A stretch of 64,000 nt of DNA from Papaver somniferum (lineage: Eukaryota > Streptophyta > Magnoliopsida > Ranunculales > Papaveraceae). This document shows, piece by piece, positions 1 through 11,533 of this stretch (its first letter is position 1; each line of letters begins with the position of its first letter). The notes under the pieces are model-generated. The model ran no database searches and was not told the DNA's origin. It was given only the letters and a program-made list of their open reading frames with translations. Made by a program: the position numbers and the translations under genes. The stretch spans positions 60,978,815 to 61,042,814 of the forward strand of contig NC_039360.1 in NCBI RefSeq assembly GCF_003573695.1, read 5' to 3'.

Positions 1-549
1 AAGATTACATGGGATTATAATGATTCAAGCATGGAAACCCAATACAACCATAAAATTCAGAAAGTAAGTGAACCAACATCATCTAAGTTCCTTATTATGC
101 ACCTAAGACATGCGCAAATAGTGTAGAAGTCATGAAACACGTTTTCAAACAAGCTCAACTGAGGAGGTTTTACACTTCCTTGTATTCAAGGTGAACTGGG
201 AGCAATTGGTAAGGAATTCAAGTTTGGGTCATATACAATCTGAAAAAAGTTCTGAAAGTCCCCTGGAAGTTTACTGTTTCGCCTTTTTCAGGCCCTAAAC
301 ATGCTCAAAACTCAAAAAGATTCTTTCCTAAAGCTTGGGAATTTCCTGGGCTTGAAGATACATATGAAAATTGTGAAAATTCGACGTCGAATGAAGATTC
401 TACAGCATTTTAACTAAAAAACTGAGGTCTGAATTTTCTGGTGACATATTTCGGCAAAATTTCTCATATATCCATTGGGATTTTCATTCATTCATCAACA
501 AATCAGAAAAATTATACTTATATGAAGATAGAACAAGATAGATACTTAC

Positions 550-2854
550 TTGAGGACTTCCCAAGTCGTCCGAAGGATTGGAATGGTCGGAATTAACATT
601 AGTAGCATTGTTATCTCCATTCGATTCCGACTCTCGAAGGTTCTCATTCCCTCCACCACTCGAAGATGAACAAATATCATGACCATGTTGGCTATCCACA
701 ACAATCTCCTCCTGGATGTGTCAACAATAATCGTCATTACTTCAATCAAGGAAAGTTCATAATCACTTACGCAAAGGATACTTACATCCACTTCATCATC
801 GGTGTTGTTCCTGGATTGTTCGTTTAGAGACAAGGTGAAGACCGTCAATAACCGATGGAGCAAAATTCTGAAACAAATTAATGATATTCAAGATCCTGAT
901 TACATGGACAAGGAAATCGTAATGATAAGAGAAGTGCTAACAACTCACCAAAAAAGCGACATGGGACTGCACATTATTCGGTATCATTCTATGAGCTGTT
1001 TTGCTTCTTCCTTCTCCACCCTGGGGACTTTCTTGGAGGTCTGGAGAGTTTACATCAATTCGAGGTCTCACAACACGACCATCCTACCATGGAGTCAACA
1101 ATACAATTAAAAGTGTGAATGTCATGCTTTTGCTAAAATCATGAGGAAAGCACATACATGTGTCGCATTTGGAGACGCTTTCCTCTTGTCACCACTGGAA
1201 AGGTATCTCAATCTTGGTCGATCAGAAATCATGTCAGGGGAAGGAAACTCTCGAACTGGGGACTTGACATCTATATCAAACTCATGCAAACACCCAAGTT
1301 GCTGACGCCAGAAGTCTATGTAACCCGGACTCACGAAATTAGCACGATCAGAGCATGGGAATAAATACTCACATCCCTCCACATGAGTGCAGTCCAGATT
1401 CTCCTTCAAATACTCAACCGATAGTTTGTTCATTCGGTGACCTGGGATACACTGGTCGACGCCCATTTGTCGAGCTTCTCTATCAATGTTGTATTCTTCT
1501 ACCTGGAACTCTCCATTCATTACTGATATCAAGAAACCGGGAGTACAACTCATTATAAAAGATCTTTCTCCATCGCTCAGACCAACATCAGTCCTCAACA
1601 TGACATTCTCTTCATAAGTATTGAAAGTGATCAATTACGAAAAAAGGGAAGGAACCGACACCCAGGGGCGAAAGTTGAACTCGGATTCAATGTCCAGAAC
1701 GTCAGTAATACATATCTTATATTGTGGATGCTTTGTAGACCAACGCATGATCCTGGCGTTATTCTTCTCGAGGAAGGCATGACGAGTATCGACCTTGGGT
1801 CCTTGCAAGATGCTACGAGGAATTGGGGAGTAACTCTCAAGATGCTCCCACATCAAGGATTGGAGGAACATGGTATTGGCATATTTTCGACTTTCATGAA
1901 GCCATCGGAGATACTAGAGTCTATAACTAAAGAATCTAAATTGGCGAACAGCGAATCCAAAAATAGACTACCAATTGGAAGTTTCTCACCTTTAGCCATT
2001 TTTATGGCGAAACGAATCACAAACGGCTTCAACAAGTGTCCAAAATCTTCAAGGATATCCCTGGAGAGACATAAGCATAAGAAAGCAGCAATTGTTAAAG
2101 TACCATCAACCGGTTCTTTAGGAATTCCATCCCTCGGCCACCAATACGACAACCATTGAGCATAGAAAGACCTGGGCGACTCATTGAATTCGTGCATCTT
2201 GGCCTCCAATACGTTAGATATCTAATTCTACTCTGCTGAAAGCTCTTCATGGAAATTACCGCTAACTGGAAGGTGCAACAAATCAACTACATATTCTAAG
2301 GTAACGGTGAATTCCCATCATCTGCATATGAATGTGTGAGTAGGAACGCACCAACGGTCAAGCAAAGCTATAATACCTGGTATGTCATGATTAATGATCA
2401 AATCCCCAACAACTTGAATGGCTCGTGTCACTTGTGCACTATCCAGCAAGGTCCTTACACGGCTGTGGCCTAGCATATGCCTTGCCCGTCCAGAAAAGTG
2501 TGTCAGCGGCCTCCGAGAAAGTTTGAGTTCCACATGAGAAGTCGAATAATGCTTTCCTTACAAACAAAACCGAATTATTGCTGGAGGATACACCAACTTG
2601 TTCTGAGCAGTGGTTCTGGGATTTATGAGCAGCCAAAACGAGGAGCCTAAGGGACGCTTTTCAGGTCTATACGGGTACACAAAGAACTTGTCCTCAAAAA
2701 TTGGAATGTTCTTAGCCTTGGAAGTTTCCTATTTATCCTTAGAAATCTCAGAATCATCATTTCTGAAGGAACCATCATCTCTGGAAGATGCATCTGTGGA
2801 AACATCCTCCTTAGAAGAAACATCGTCTTCAGAAGTGCTACGGGACTGAGTCAT
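550..2854 (-). pseudogene. Antisense plant mobile domain (PMD) gene, left copy, exons 1-4 (broken)
   Basis: Exons read on the minus strand: exon 1 2,854-1,158, exon 2 1,083-949, exon 3 867-786, exon 4 711-550. Exon 1 carries the PMD region; its middle part reads well (for example SDGFMKVEN, MWEHLESY, FWRQQLG). Introns 1-3 are 74, 81 and 74 nt. The donor of exon 1 has drifted to ATGTATGT, where the right copy has AGGTAAGT. Lesions seen against the right copy: two TAG codons near 2,220-2,235, a missing base near 1,883, a TAA at 1,635-1,637, and 2 nt lost in exon 3. The right copy is normal at each of these sites. Host PMD proteins of the MAIN/MAIL type act in the nucleus in genome maintenance and silencing. 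Function here is unknown and the copy is surely inactive as protein. Confidence 0.8.
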
Positions 2855-4284
2855 CTTTGCAAAGTTGTTGCGACATACATACACGAACTTCATCAGCACA
2901 ATGGAATTAAAGCAACAGAACAATTATGATGCTCACATCAATGTTTACAAAAATGTTAAACCTTAACTCTTACCTATTTACGATTTCAAGAACTTAGTGA
3001 TAACAGCGTAAACCCCAAAACTTGCTCGTTCTTTCAAACCTGCAAAGCCGAGCAAAAAACTTATCATTTAAAGTCAAACATTGGCTTTTCATGAAACTAT
3101 GAATAATTCACATAACCTTACATGTGAACATTCGCTGATTTTTACGTGTACATACACTATAAAATCACTAAACTCATATATACACTACGATTCATCAACT
3201 CATAAATTGTTCGCTTTCAACAATTTTTCATAAATTAAAAATTGATTTCTGTTTAATAAAACGTGAATAAGTCACGTACCTTTAAAAAAAAAAAGAATCG
3301 TGAGCCAAATAACTCACGTAAATAATAAAAAAAAACTTTTTTTTGCTCAGTTGAGCATTCGTTTATGGAACGAGGGTCTTTTCTATTTTTGCAAAGGTCC
3401 ACATATTCTAAATAAAACTTTGGAAGTTCATAAACAAATTTATCATGAACTCCAGGTCTTTTCAAAATTTCCTTTAACCCTAAAGATCATTATTTATTAC
3501 TTTTTACGAACAAACCTACGTTTCTAAAAGTATCTACAAAGTTCATGCTTCGAAAACAAAATTGGGTTTTCATGAAACCTAATAAACAAAACTTTTACTA
3601 CTGCAACTAGACCATGTCTATTCAAAATTTTGTGTATCTCTTCCATATTAGGGATTTTTGCTCGTTTCCTAAACTAACGAAAAAACGGGCATACCTATGT
3701 TTTCTAAAAACAAATTCTTCATGAATCATATGCATGCTCGCAACTATGGGATTTATTTTGTTTTTTGAACAACTCATGAATCATAGAATGAACAGCAAAA
3801 AAAAAAAGTTGCACTGACCTGTCGTCGGCCGGAAACTGGTCGGACGTTGATCGGCGGCGGTAATCGGCGCCGGTCCTCCGACAAATTTTTTCCTTCCTTG
3901 CTGAACCCGTGAAGATGGTGAAGAGAAGAGGTACACGTCAAAAAAATAAATAAAATATTAGGGTTACTTGCCTTTTATATTATTTTTATTTCCAAAACCT
4001 AAAACACATGGGTTTCCTCTTTTGGTTTTGGGCCCACGAACACGAAACTGACCAAAACCGAGCCTTCGAGCGTCTAAATCAGTGGTGATTCATCTCTCCG
4101 TGATCACGAGATGACACTCTATCTTGCTATCAGGTCCTTATCTATGCATTTGCTCGTACATACACCATTGGGGCAAATCGAGGATTCTGAAACTACCTTT
4201 GTATGACTGAGTTCAACCACCAATCTCGTCGACTGAAAATCACCATCTAATGCTTACTGCGGAACATTATTGTCCCTCACTAAG
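2855..4284 (-). other. Non-coding upstream region of the antisense PMD gene (left copy)
   Basis: AT-rich DNA with no credible coding region. Read on the minus strand it is the leader and promoter side of the PMD gene. It holds A/T homopolymer runs near 3,285-3,345 and a GGGCCCA motif near 4,029, which resembles the TGGGCC/GGCCCA promoter element bound by plant TCP-type factors. The same motif recurs near 48,663 in the right copy. Positions 3,501-3,530 are the uninterrupted version of the site where the LINE entered the right copy. Promoter activity is inferred only. Confidence 0.5.
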
Positions 4285-4296
4285 CAGGGGACTTAA
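4284..4296 (+). other. Polypurine tract of the Tat element
   Basis: The word GCAGGGGACTTAA lies directly against the LTR start TGTTGATGG, and the same pair recurs at 48,919-48,932. This is the expected place for the plus-strand primer of an LTR retrotransposon. Its presence to the left of an LTR whose other end runs into a primer-binding site shows the LTR is shared by two internal regions. Confidence 0.7.
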
Positions 4297-5505
4297 TGTT
4301 GATGGTGGATTTTCAACAAAGGGAAAAACCGTAAAATCATGAGGCATGTTTTTGACACGACTTTCACGCATGCAACGATTCATATCTTACGAAGCCATGA
4401 TGAATATGTTTCCTGAAAGGCCTCCACTAGCTGAGAATTCAGTGCCACTCATTTCATCATGTCCTCTATGTAGAATAACGTAATTGGACGGTTCTCGGCA
4501 AGATTGAGAGCAATAACGCCTTCAGGACGTCGGTGACACTCACTGTTCTCTGATTACATGAGAGAGGCCCGCCTCTACATAGAAGAACGATTGGGCGGTT
4601 CTCCGTAGATTGAGAGCAACAATGCCTTCAGGACGTCGGTGACACTCACTGTTCCCTGACTATGTAGAGAGACCGTGTATAGATCCAGGCGGTTCTCCGT
4701 AGATTGAGAGCAACAACGTCTTCAGGACTTCGGCAACTCGCTGTCTTCTGACTATGCACCTTCGGAATGGGTATGACGCTTTAACTGGCTAATATCTCTT
4801 CTGCAATAAATTAATTCTTCTGTGACATTTACCACTGAATTCCCAGAATGATCTATTATTGCTCCTATTCCATGGTCGAATCCACGGCCTGATCCCATGG
4901 AATGGCAATAAACAATTGTATCATCTCATTATTCTGATTTCATGATCGAATTCACGGCTAATCTCATGGAATGATAATACATAATTTGATTATTCTGATT
5001 TCATGATCGAATCCACGACTGATCCTATGAATTGATAATATAACAAATACTCATTTTTATTGCTCAGTTTCATGAATCATTCTCCACTGAACTTCATAAA
5101 TTAGTAATAAATACTCAACAAATGAGCATCTGGACCATCACCGAGTAAGCCCCACAAAAATGGTGCAAGTGTACTCGACAATGATGCACGACTGAGCACC
5201 CGGATGCACAAACAAGCATTCAAAAATATGGACAGATGAGGAATCCTACGCAAAACCGGAGAAAAACAACAAATAAAATAATAAGAGGCGCCAGGGGCCG
5301 GGCCCACCAGCCGGCCGACCGTGCCCACCAGCCGGCCGGCCGTGCCCTAGCCGTGGCTGGTCCCATGCCTCTTCCATTATTTTTCCCTATTTTGTTATTT
5401 TCATGAACTCATAAAAACTCCTTGATTTTAGCAACTTTTCTTGTTTGACCAAAACTCATGAACTCTCCATAACTTCATGGATTCATGAAAAATAATATTA
5501 TAAAA

Positions 5506-5985
5506 TAGGGAAAGGTGTGCGGGATCGGACAACCTAGCCGGCCGGCCATGCCCAAGCCGTGGCCGGTCCCACACCTTACAATCCCTAGCTTTTTATAATT
5601 ATTATTTCCCAACTTCATGAAACTCCTCCGTTTCAGCAAAACTCATGAATTCTCTATGACTTCATGGATTCGTGAAAAATAATATTATAAAATATGGAAA
5701 GGTGTGCGGGACCGGGCAACCCAGCCGGCCGGCCATGCCCAAGCCGTGGCCGGTCCCACACCTCACAATCCCTAGCTTTTATAAATTATTATTATTATTC
5801 CTTAAACTCATGAAACTTCTCCGTTTCAACGAAAAATCATGGATTCTCCATAATATCACGGTTTCATAATAAATAATAATATAAAATTAGGGAAAGGCGT
5901 GCGGGACCGGGCAACATAGCCGGCCGGCCATGCCCTAGCCGTGGCCGGCCCCACACCTTGCAATCCCTAGTCTTTTATAATTATT
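5506..5985 (+). repeat. GC-rich tandem repeat in the Tat LTR, about 3 units of 180-195 bp
   Basis: Units start near 5,506, 5,687 and 5,883. Each contains GGAAAGGTGTGCGGG, a GCCGGCCGGCC block, GTGGCCGGTCCCACACC, then an AT-rich half with short TTCATGAA-like words. A related GC block also stands at 5,285-5,365. The LTR at 48,932 lacks the whole array (junction near 50,022), and the LTR at 14,700 keeps one unit, so copy number is labile. Confidence 0.75.
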
Positions 5986-7534
5986 ATTTTCCATAATTCA
6001 TGAAACTCCTTGGTTTGAGCAAAATTCATGATTCCTTCATATTTTCTCAAATTTTGCCCGAATCATGAAAAACTAAAAGCCAACATGGTCACACGACCGG
6101 CTAGCCTCTCACGACAATATTAAATGTTTAAATGTCCTTATTTTAATATTTACAAAATATTGATCAATTGAGCATACATGCTCATTCCAACAAAAATCAA
6201 GAATTTCAGTCAAGATGAAACTCTTCTGAAAATTCACAATGTTGTTCGAACACACATCAGAAAATGCTGAAACTCTCAGTACGTAGACACAGACACCACG
6301 ACAACACGTGCATGCCTTATTGACCAACTAGAGTCATCCCTTGAGCTTGCACAAAGCCGGTCCCACACGTTTTCATAATTCTGACCTAATTTGCTCAATT
6401 GCTCATATTGAGCCCAAACTCTCTCCAACCAACCCGGGGATTGCTCAAATGACCAACAGCTGGTCCCGTGATCACCGAGATCCGGCCCCATGCCCTCTTG
6501 GTCGGTCTTCTATCTTTCATACTTAGGTTTTATAACCTAATGCTGAACCCAGCAATATTTCAATAAATGATGAATCCGGCATTTAATCATCATTCTTTCA
6601 CCAACTGAGAACCATGGTGCATGCACACTCGAGCACTGAGCACCACATGGACGTCATATCCCATGTGGTCGGTCCCTTCATCACTCTTGACCTATTTTCA
6701 GCGATTCATCAGTTAACAAATAATTGATCTGAAACTAGGGTTTCAAATGAATGTTCTACGAATCATCATTCGGAGCAAGATTTAAACACTAATGAATTTA
6801 TGACGGATTCAGCAACCAACATCTGAATTAATCATATAATTTTTGGTAATCTACCAATATAAAATATTTTATTGTGTCACGTCACCAATAAATATTTCGT
6901 CGAATTGAGCAATACTTGCTCAAATATTGGTCCATCTATCAATATTTAATAATATTAGTAATTTGTCGAATTGAGCAATACTTTCTTAGTTGATCGAATA
7001 TTGAACCAATTATCAATATTCAGTAATTTATTAGTAATTCGTCGAATCGAGCAATACTTGCTCAGTTGCTCGAATAATCCATGTATATTCAGTAACTCAT
7101 CAATATTCAACAACTCGTCGAATTTACAATATTTTCTCGGACGAGCAACATTAATATTCATGAATCACTGAGCATTCGTCAAGCATGCTCGATTAAACAA
7201 AACTTAGACTCAATGTCTAATCAGTCAATAACTGACTAACTAAAACACGTCTGCCTTGCAGACTCCACAATTTGTGAGACATCAATCACGTCACAAATAG
7301 GGGGATATCACTTAGGGTTTTGGTCTGGCGGTCTACGACACGTGGATTCATCCACGACGAGAAATGTGCGTAAGTCGTGCAAACGGTTAAAGGAGTTAGC
7401 AAAGTAGTGGGTGCACGATCAGTCAAGTCTCCACACGACATGGAACTGACTTTAACACGATCTCCCACTTTCCTACTTTTTCACTCGAGAAACCGTTACA
7501 CTTACAGGGATCAATGTGTTCACAACTCTGACAA

Positions 7535-7540
7535 TATAAA
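7535..7540 (+). promoter_or_regulatory. Tat LTR TATA box, left half, split by copia A
   Basis: In intact Tat LTRs the sequence reads TATAAATAAG (17,453-17,462 and 51,348-51,357). Here TATAAA is followed at once by the copia terminus TGTTAG, and TAAGTCTCTG resumes at 34,564. The insertion therefore separates the core promoter from the R-U5 part of this LTR. Confidence 0.7.
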
Positions 7541-9136
7541 TGTTAGAGCATAGTTCGGTCGACCTCGCATGTGTTGCTATATCAAGCATGTTTGTCAATG
7601 TTAGTGATCAAAACTATGAGTCTTGATTTCTAGTCTATTATAGCTAAGTCTCGGATTAGGATAGAAAAGTGTAGTTGATCTCAAGGAGTTCATGGCGATT
7701 CATCATACGACGGCGAAGATCTACTCAAGGAACCGTGGAACTTCATCAAAAAAAAGGTATGTGGATACTTGAACTTATCTATCACTCAAAAGTCTATCTA
7801 TTCTATCTCCTACTTCTTATGAAACAAAAAGTCGTATGGTATATAGACTAGATCATACACATTTGATATTTCGAGCTGAGTATTCACTACTTATATTTTT
7901 CTCGCAATGGTGTGTTGGTAAAGCGTTTCGCTTTGATCAAGTTTATCTTCACCTAGTGACGAAAGTCATGAAAAGTTTCAATTACTTTGAGAATTGCTCT
8001 GACGTGAAACAGTATGTGAATAACGGCTATATAACGTCCTCTGAGAATGTCTCAATGATTGGAATGAGAGTTTAGATTACATAACCATGTATTACTTAAT
8101 CCGAAGTTTTCGAACTTTGTTGATTGAGAGAAACCGGAGGAATTGGCTTTGCCAAGTCCGCGAACTCAGTCCGCGAACTGACGGAAGTTCTCTTGCCGAG
8201 AATTTTTGCTGGGATTTTCCAAAAACTCGTTTGCGTGTTTAGTCCGCGAACTCAGTCCGCGAACCTAGTCTGCAAACTGGAGGAAGTCTCTTTGCCGAGA
8301 TTTTCTGCTGAGTTTGGAAAACTCTGCCGGTTTGCTCTAAGTCCGCGAACTTGTTTGTGAGCTTAAGTGGTTATGATCTAAAGATGTGCTCTGAACATGA
8401 AACTTAAATTACTAAGGAATGCTTTATGCAAACCGTGGCTATAATGTTCATGAGTCGATTCAATCGAATCAAATCATCTTTGTTTCAATTGTATCTTGTG
8501 TAGTTACATAAGATCTCATAGCAATTGAACAACTCTTTAACTAGTTCATTTGAGTCAATTGAACTAGTTATGGTGAAGAAGAACAAGGTTAATATGAAAT
8601 GCTCATATGGTTAACCTTTTTGGGTTACTATGTTGAAAAAACATACACATACACGTTTGGGCATGGTTTTCACGAACCCAATAAACGTCTAACCAAGTGT
8701 GTGTAACAAGCTAAGTTTACGATCTAACGGTTGAGAAATATTAGCTTGAATCTAAATCAGGTTTTCATCTAACGGTGAATATGGATTTCTTTGTAACTAA
8801 GGAAAAACCCTGATTTGAAAGCTATATAAAGGAAACATCTAGCATTGTGCAAAACTAATCCCCACATGTCTGTGTGATACTAGTGCGCTCGCTAGAGTCG
8901 ATTCTCCTTTAACCTTTGGTTTTCTTCTCTAAAACCAGGTTAACGACTTAAAGACTTCATTGGGATTGTGAAGCCAGACTGATACTACTTTTATCGTAGT
9001 TGTGTGATCTGATCTTGCATCTTCTATCGTACGAGTACAATCTTTGATTGACTTGAGATCGTGAGAGTTACCCATTAGGCAAGATAAAGAAGTCACAAAC
9101 ATCTTCGTCTCACTGTTTGTGATTCCTCGACAAACC
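7541..9136 (+). repeat. Copia A 5' LTR, first segment
   Basis: It is collinear with the first 1.6 kb of the intact LTR at 32,158. It contains repeated GTCCGCGAAC words (8,156-8,350) and a TATA box, TATATAAA, at 8,823-8,830. It stops at CGACAAACC, where copia B enters. The rest of this LTR resumes at 21,629. Confidence 0.85.
8823..8830 (+). promoter_or_regulatory. Copia LTR TATA box (copia A, 5' LTR)
   Basis: The word TATATAAAGG lies about two thirds into the LTR. It is kept at 33,424-33,431 in the 3' LTR and on the opposite strand near 10,250 in copia B. Conservation in all three copies supports it as the core promoter. Confidence 0.6.
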
Positions 9137-11533
9137 TGAAAAAACGGGGGTCTAACAACACCACCCAATATTTCGATTAACAATCTTTATGGACTAACTC
9201 CGAAACACTTTGCTAGAGAATCAACTAGAAAGTCAGACTCAATCTAGATAAAAGTATCTCAAGGAGTTAATATCTCTCTCTTGATTTGATTTTTACTCAA
9301 GCTAAAAACAATAGCGAGTCTTTATAGAATACAAGGAATACTTGGACGGTACCAAAGACCAATGTCCAAGGATCAATCAACAACCAAAGGTTGGATTTCC
9401 AATTGATGATCACGAATGCACAACCTGTATTATTTCAATTATATAAAATATAATGCGGAAAAGAAATAACACAACCAGAAATTTTGTTAACGAGGAAACA
9501 ACAAATGCAGAAAAACCCTGGGACCTAGTCCAGATTGAATACACACTGTATTAAGCCGCTACAAACACCAGCCTACTGTAAACTAACTTCGGACTGGACT
9601 ATAGTTGAACCCCAATCAGTCTCCCACCGATCCAAGGTACAATTGTAGTCCTACGCCTCTGATCCCAACAGGATGCTGCGCACTTGATTCCCTTAGCCGA
9701 TCTCACCCACAACCAAGAGTTGTTGTAACTCAAAATCACAGACTTGATAATAAACAGATCTGTCTCACACAGAAAAGTCTATAAGAGGATAAATCTGTCT
9801 CCCACAGATAAACCCTAGGTTTTGTTCCGTCTTTAGATATAAAATCAAGGCAACAGGAACCAATTGATAATCCGGTCTTATGTTCCCGAAGAATATCCTA
9901 GATTAATCAATCACCTCTACAATCCTTCCTGACTACACAAGCGGATTGTCGAGGAATCACAAACAGTGAGACTAAGATGTTTGTGACTTCTTTATCTTGC
10001 CTATCGGAGAACTCTCACGATCTCAAGCCAATCAATCGATTGTACTCGTACGACAGAAGATGCAAGATTAGATCACACAACTACGATAAAGTAGTATCGG
10101 TATGGCTTCACAATCCCAATGAAGTCTTTAAGTCGTTAACCTGATTTTAGAGAAAAAAATCAAAGGTTAATGGAGATCGACTCTAGCGGGCGCACTAGTA
10201 GCACACAGACGTGTGGGGATTAGTTTTGCACAATGCTAGATATCTCCTTTATATAGCCTTCAAATCAGGGTTTTGCCTTAGTTACAAAGAAATCCATATT
10301 CACCGTTAGATGAAAACCTGATTTAGATTCAAGCTAATATTTCTCAACCTTTAGATCAAAAACTTAGCTTGTCACACACACTTGGGTAGACGTTTACTGG
10401 GTTCGTGAAAACCATGCCCAAACGTGTACGTGTATGTTGGTTCAACATAGTAACCCAAAAAGGTTAACCATATGAGCATTTCATATTAACCTTGTTCTTC
10501 TTCACCATAACTAATTCAATTGACTCAAATGAACTAGTTAAAGAGTTGTTCAATTGCTATGAGATCTTATGTAACTACACAAGACACAATTGAAACAAAG
10601 ATGATTCGATTCGATTGAATTAGCTCATGAACATTATATCCACGGTTTTCATAAAGCATTCCTTAGTAATTTAATGTTTCATGTTCAGAGCACATCTTTA
10701 GATCATAACCTCTTAAGTTCACAAACAAGTTTCGCGGACTTAAGCTAATCAGTTGAGTTTTCCAAACTCAGCAGAAATTCTCGGGATGAGAACTTCCGCC
10801 AGTTCGCGGACTGGGTTCGCAGACTGAGCACACAAACGAGTTTTGGAAAATCCCAGCAGAAATTCTCGGTCGAGAACTTCCGACAGTTCGCGGACTGAGT
10901 CTGTGAACCAGGTTCGCGGACTTGGCAAGCCAATTCCACAATCCTCCCGATTTCTCTTGATCAACAAAGTTCGAAAACTTCGGTTCAAGGAATACATGGT
11001 TATGTAATCTAAACTCTCATTTCAATCATTGAGACATTCTCAGAGGACGCTATGTAGCCGTTATTCACAGACCGATTCACGTCAGAGCAATTCTAAAAGT
11101 GATTGAAACTTTTCATGACTTTCGTCACTAGGTGAAGATAAACTTGATCAAAGCGAAACACTTTACCAACACACGATTTCGAGATAAAAGATAAGCAATG
11201 TATGCTCAGCTCGAAATGTCAAATGTGTATGATCTAGTCTATATAGCATAAGAATTTTGTCTCATAAGAAGTAGGAGATAGACTTTTGAGTGATAGATAA
11301 GTTCAAGTCTCCACATACCTTTTTGTTGATGAAGTTCCACGGTTCCTTGTATAGATTTTCGTCGTTGTATGATGAATCCCCATGATTTCCTTGAGCTCAA
11401 CTACATTTTTCTATCCTAGTCCGAGATTTAGCTATGTAGGCTAGAAATCAAGACTTACAGTTTTGATCACTAACATTGACAAACATGCTTGAGATAGCAA
11501 CGCATGCGAGGTTGGCCGAGCTATGCTCTAAAA
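9137..11533 (-). repeat. Copia B 3' LTR
   Basis: It is about 2.4 kb long and is the reverse complement of 32,158-34,558. The terminus that should read TGTTAGAG on the minus strand has lost its TG (it reads TTTTAGAG at 11,533). On the minus side the LTR is preceded by the polypurine tract AAAGGGGGAGAT (11,545-11,534). Confidence 0.85.

Larger units (their letters stand above)
1..4296 (+). mobile_element. Tat-lineage Ty3/gypsy element, 3' internal part of the left tandem copy
   Basis: This stretch is collinear with 38,753-42,366 and then 48,180-48,931, the 3' internal part of the Tat copy further right. It holds exons 1-4 of the antisense PMD gene and its upstream region, and ends in the polypurine tract beside the shared LTR. 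It begins inside intron 4 of the PMD gene, so exon 5, gag and the left LTR lie off the window. It lacks the LINE present in the right copy and so preserves that LINE's empty target. It also lacks about 97 bp of intron 4 (near position 230) that the right copy keeps at about 38,989-39,085. The plus strand is the gag sense strand. Confidence 0.85.
4297..7540 (+). repeat. Shared Tat LTR, left segment (interrupted by copia A)
   Basis: It starts TGTTGATGG after a polypurine tract and matches LTRs at 14,700 and 48,932. With its right segment (34,564-34,978) the LTR is about 3.66 kb. Contents in order: three tandem units containing GGTTCTC and TTCAGGACGTCGG (4,490, 4,597, 4,691); hairpin units with CCATGG arms (about 4,876-5,100); GC-rich GCCGGCCGGCC repeats (5,300-5,980); a TGAGCAATACTTGCTCA palindrome array (6,906-7,060); and a TATA box cut in two at 7,535-7,540. 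Confidence 0.88.

Noticed and set aside
5672..5869. Short open frame across the GC-rich LTR units
   Set aside because: It merely reads through the tandem repeat. The repeated residues follow the DNA period, and the LTR at 48,932 lacks the segment.
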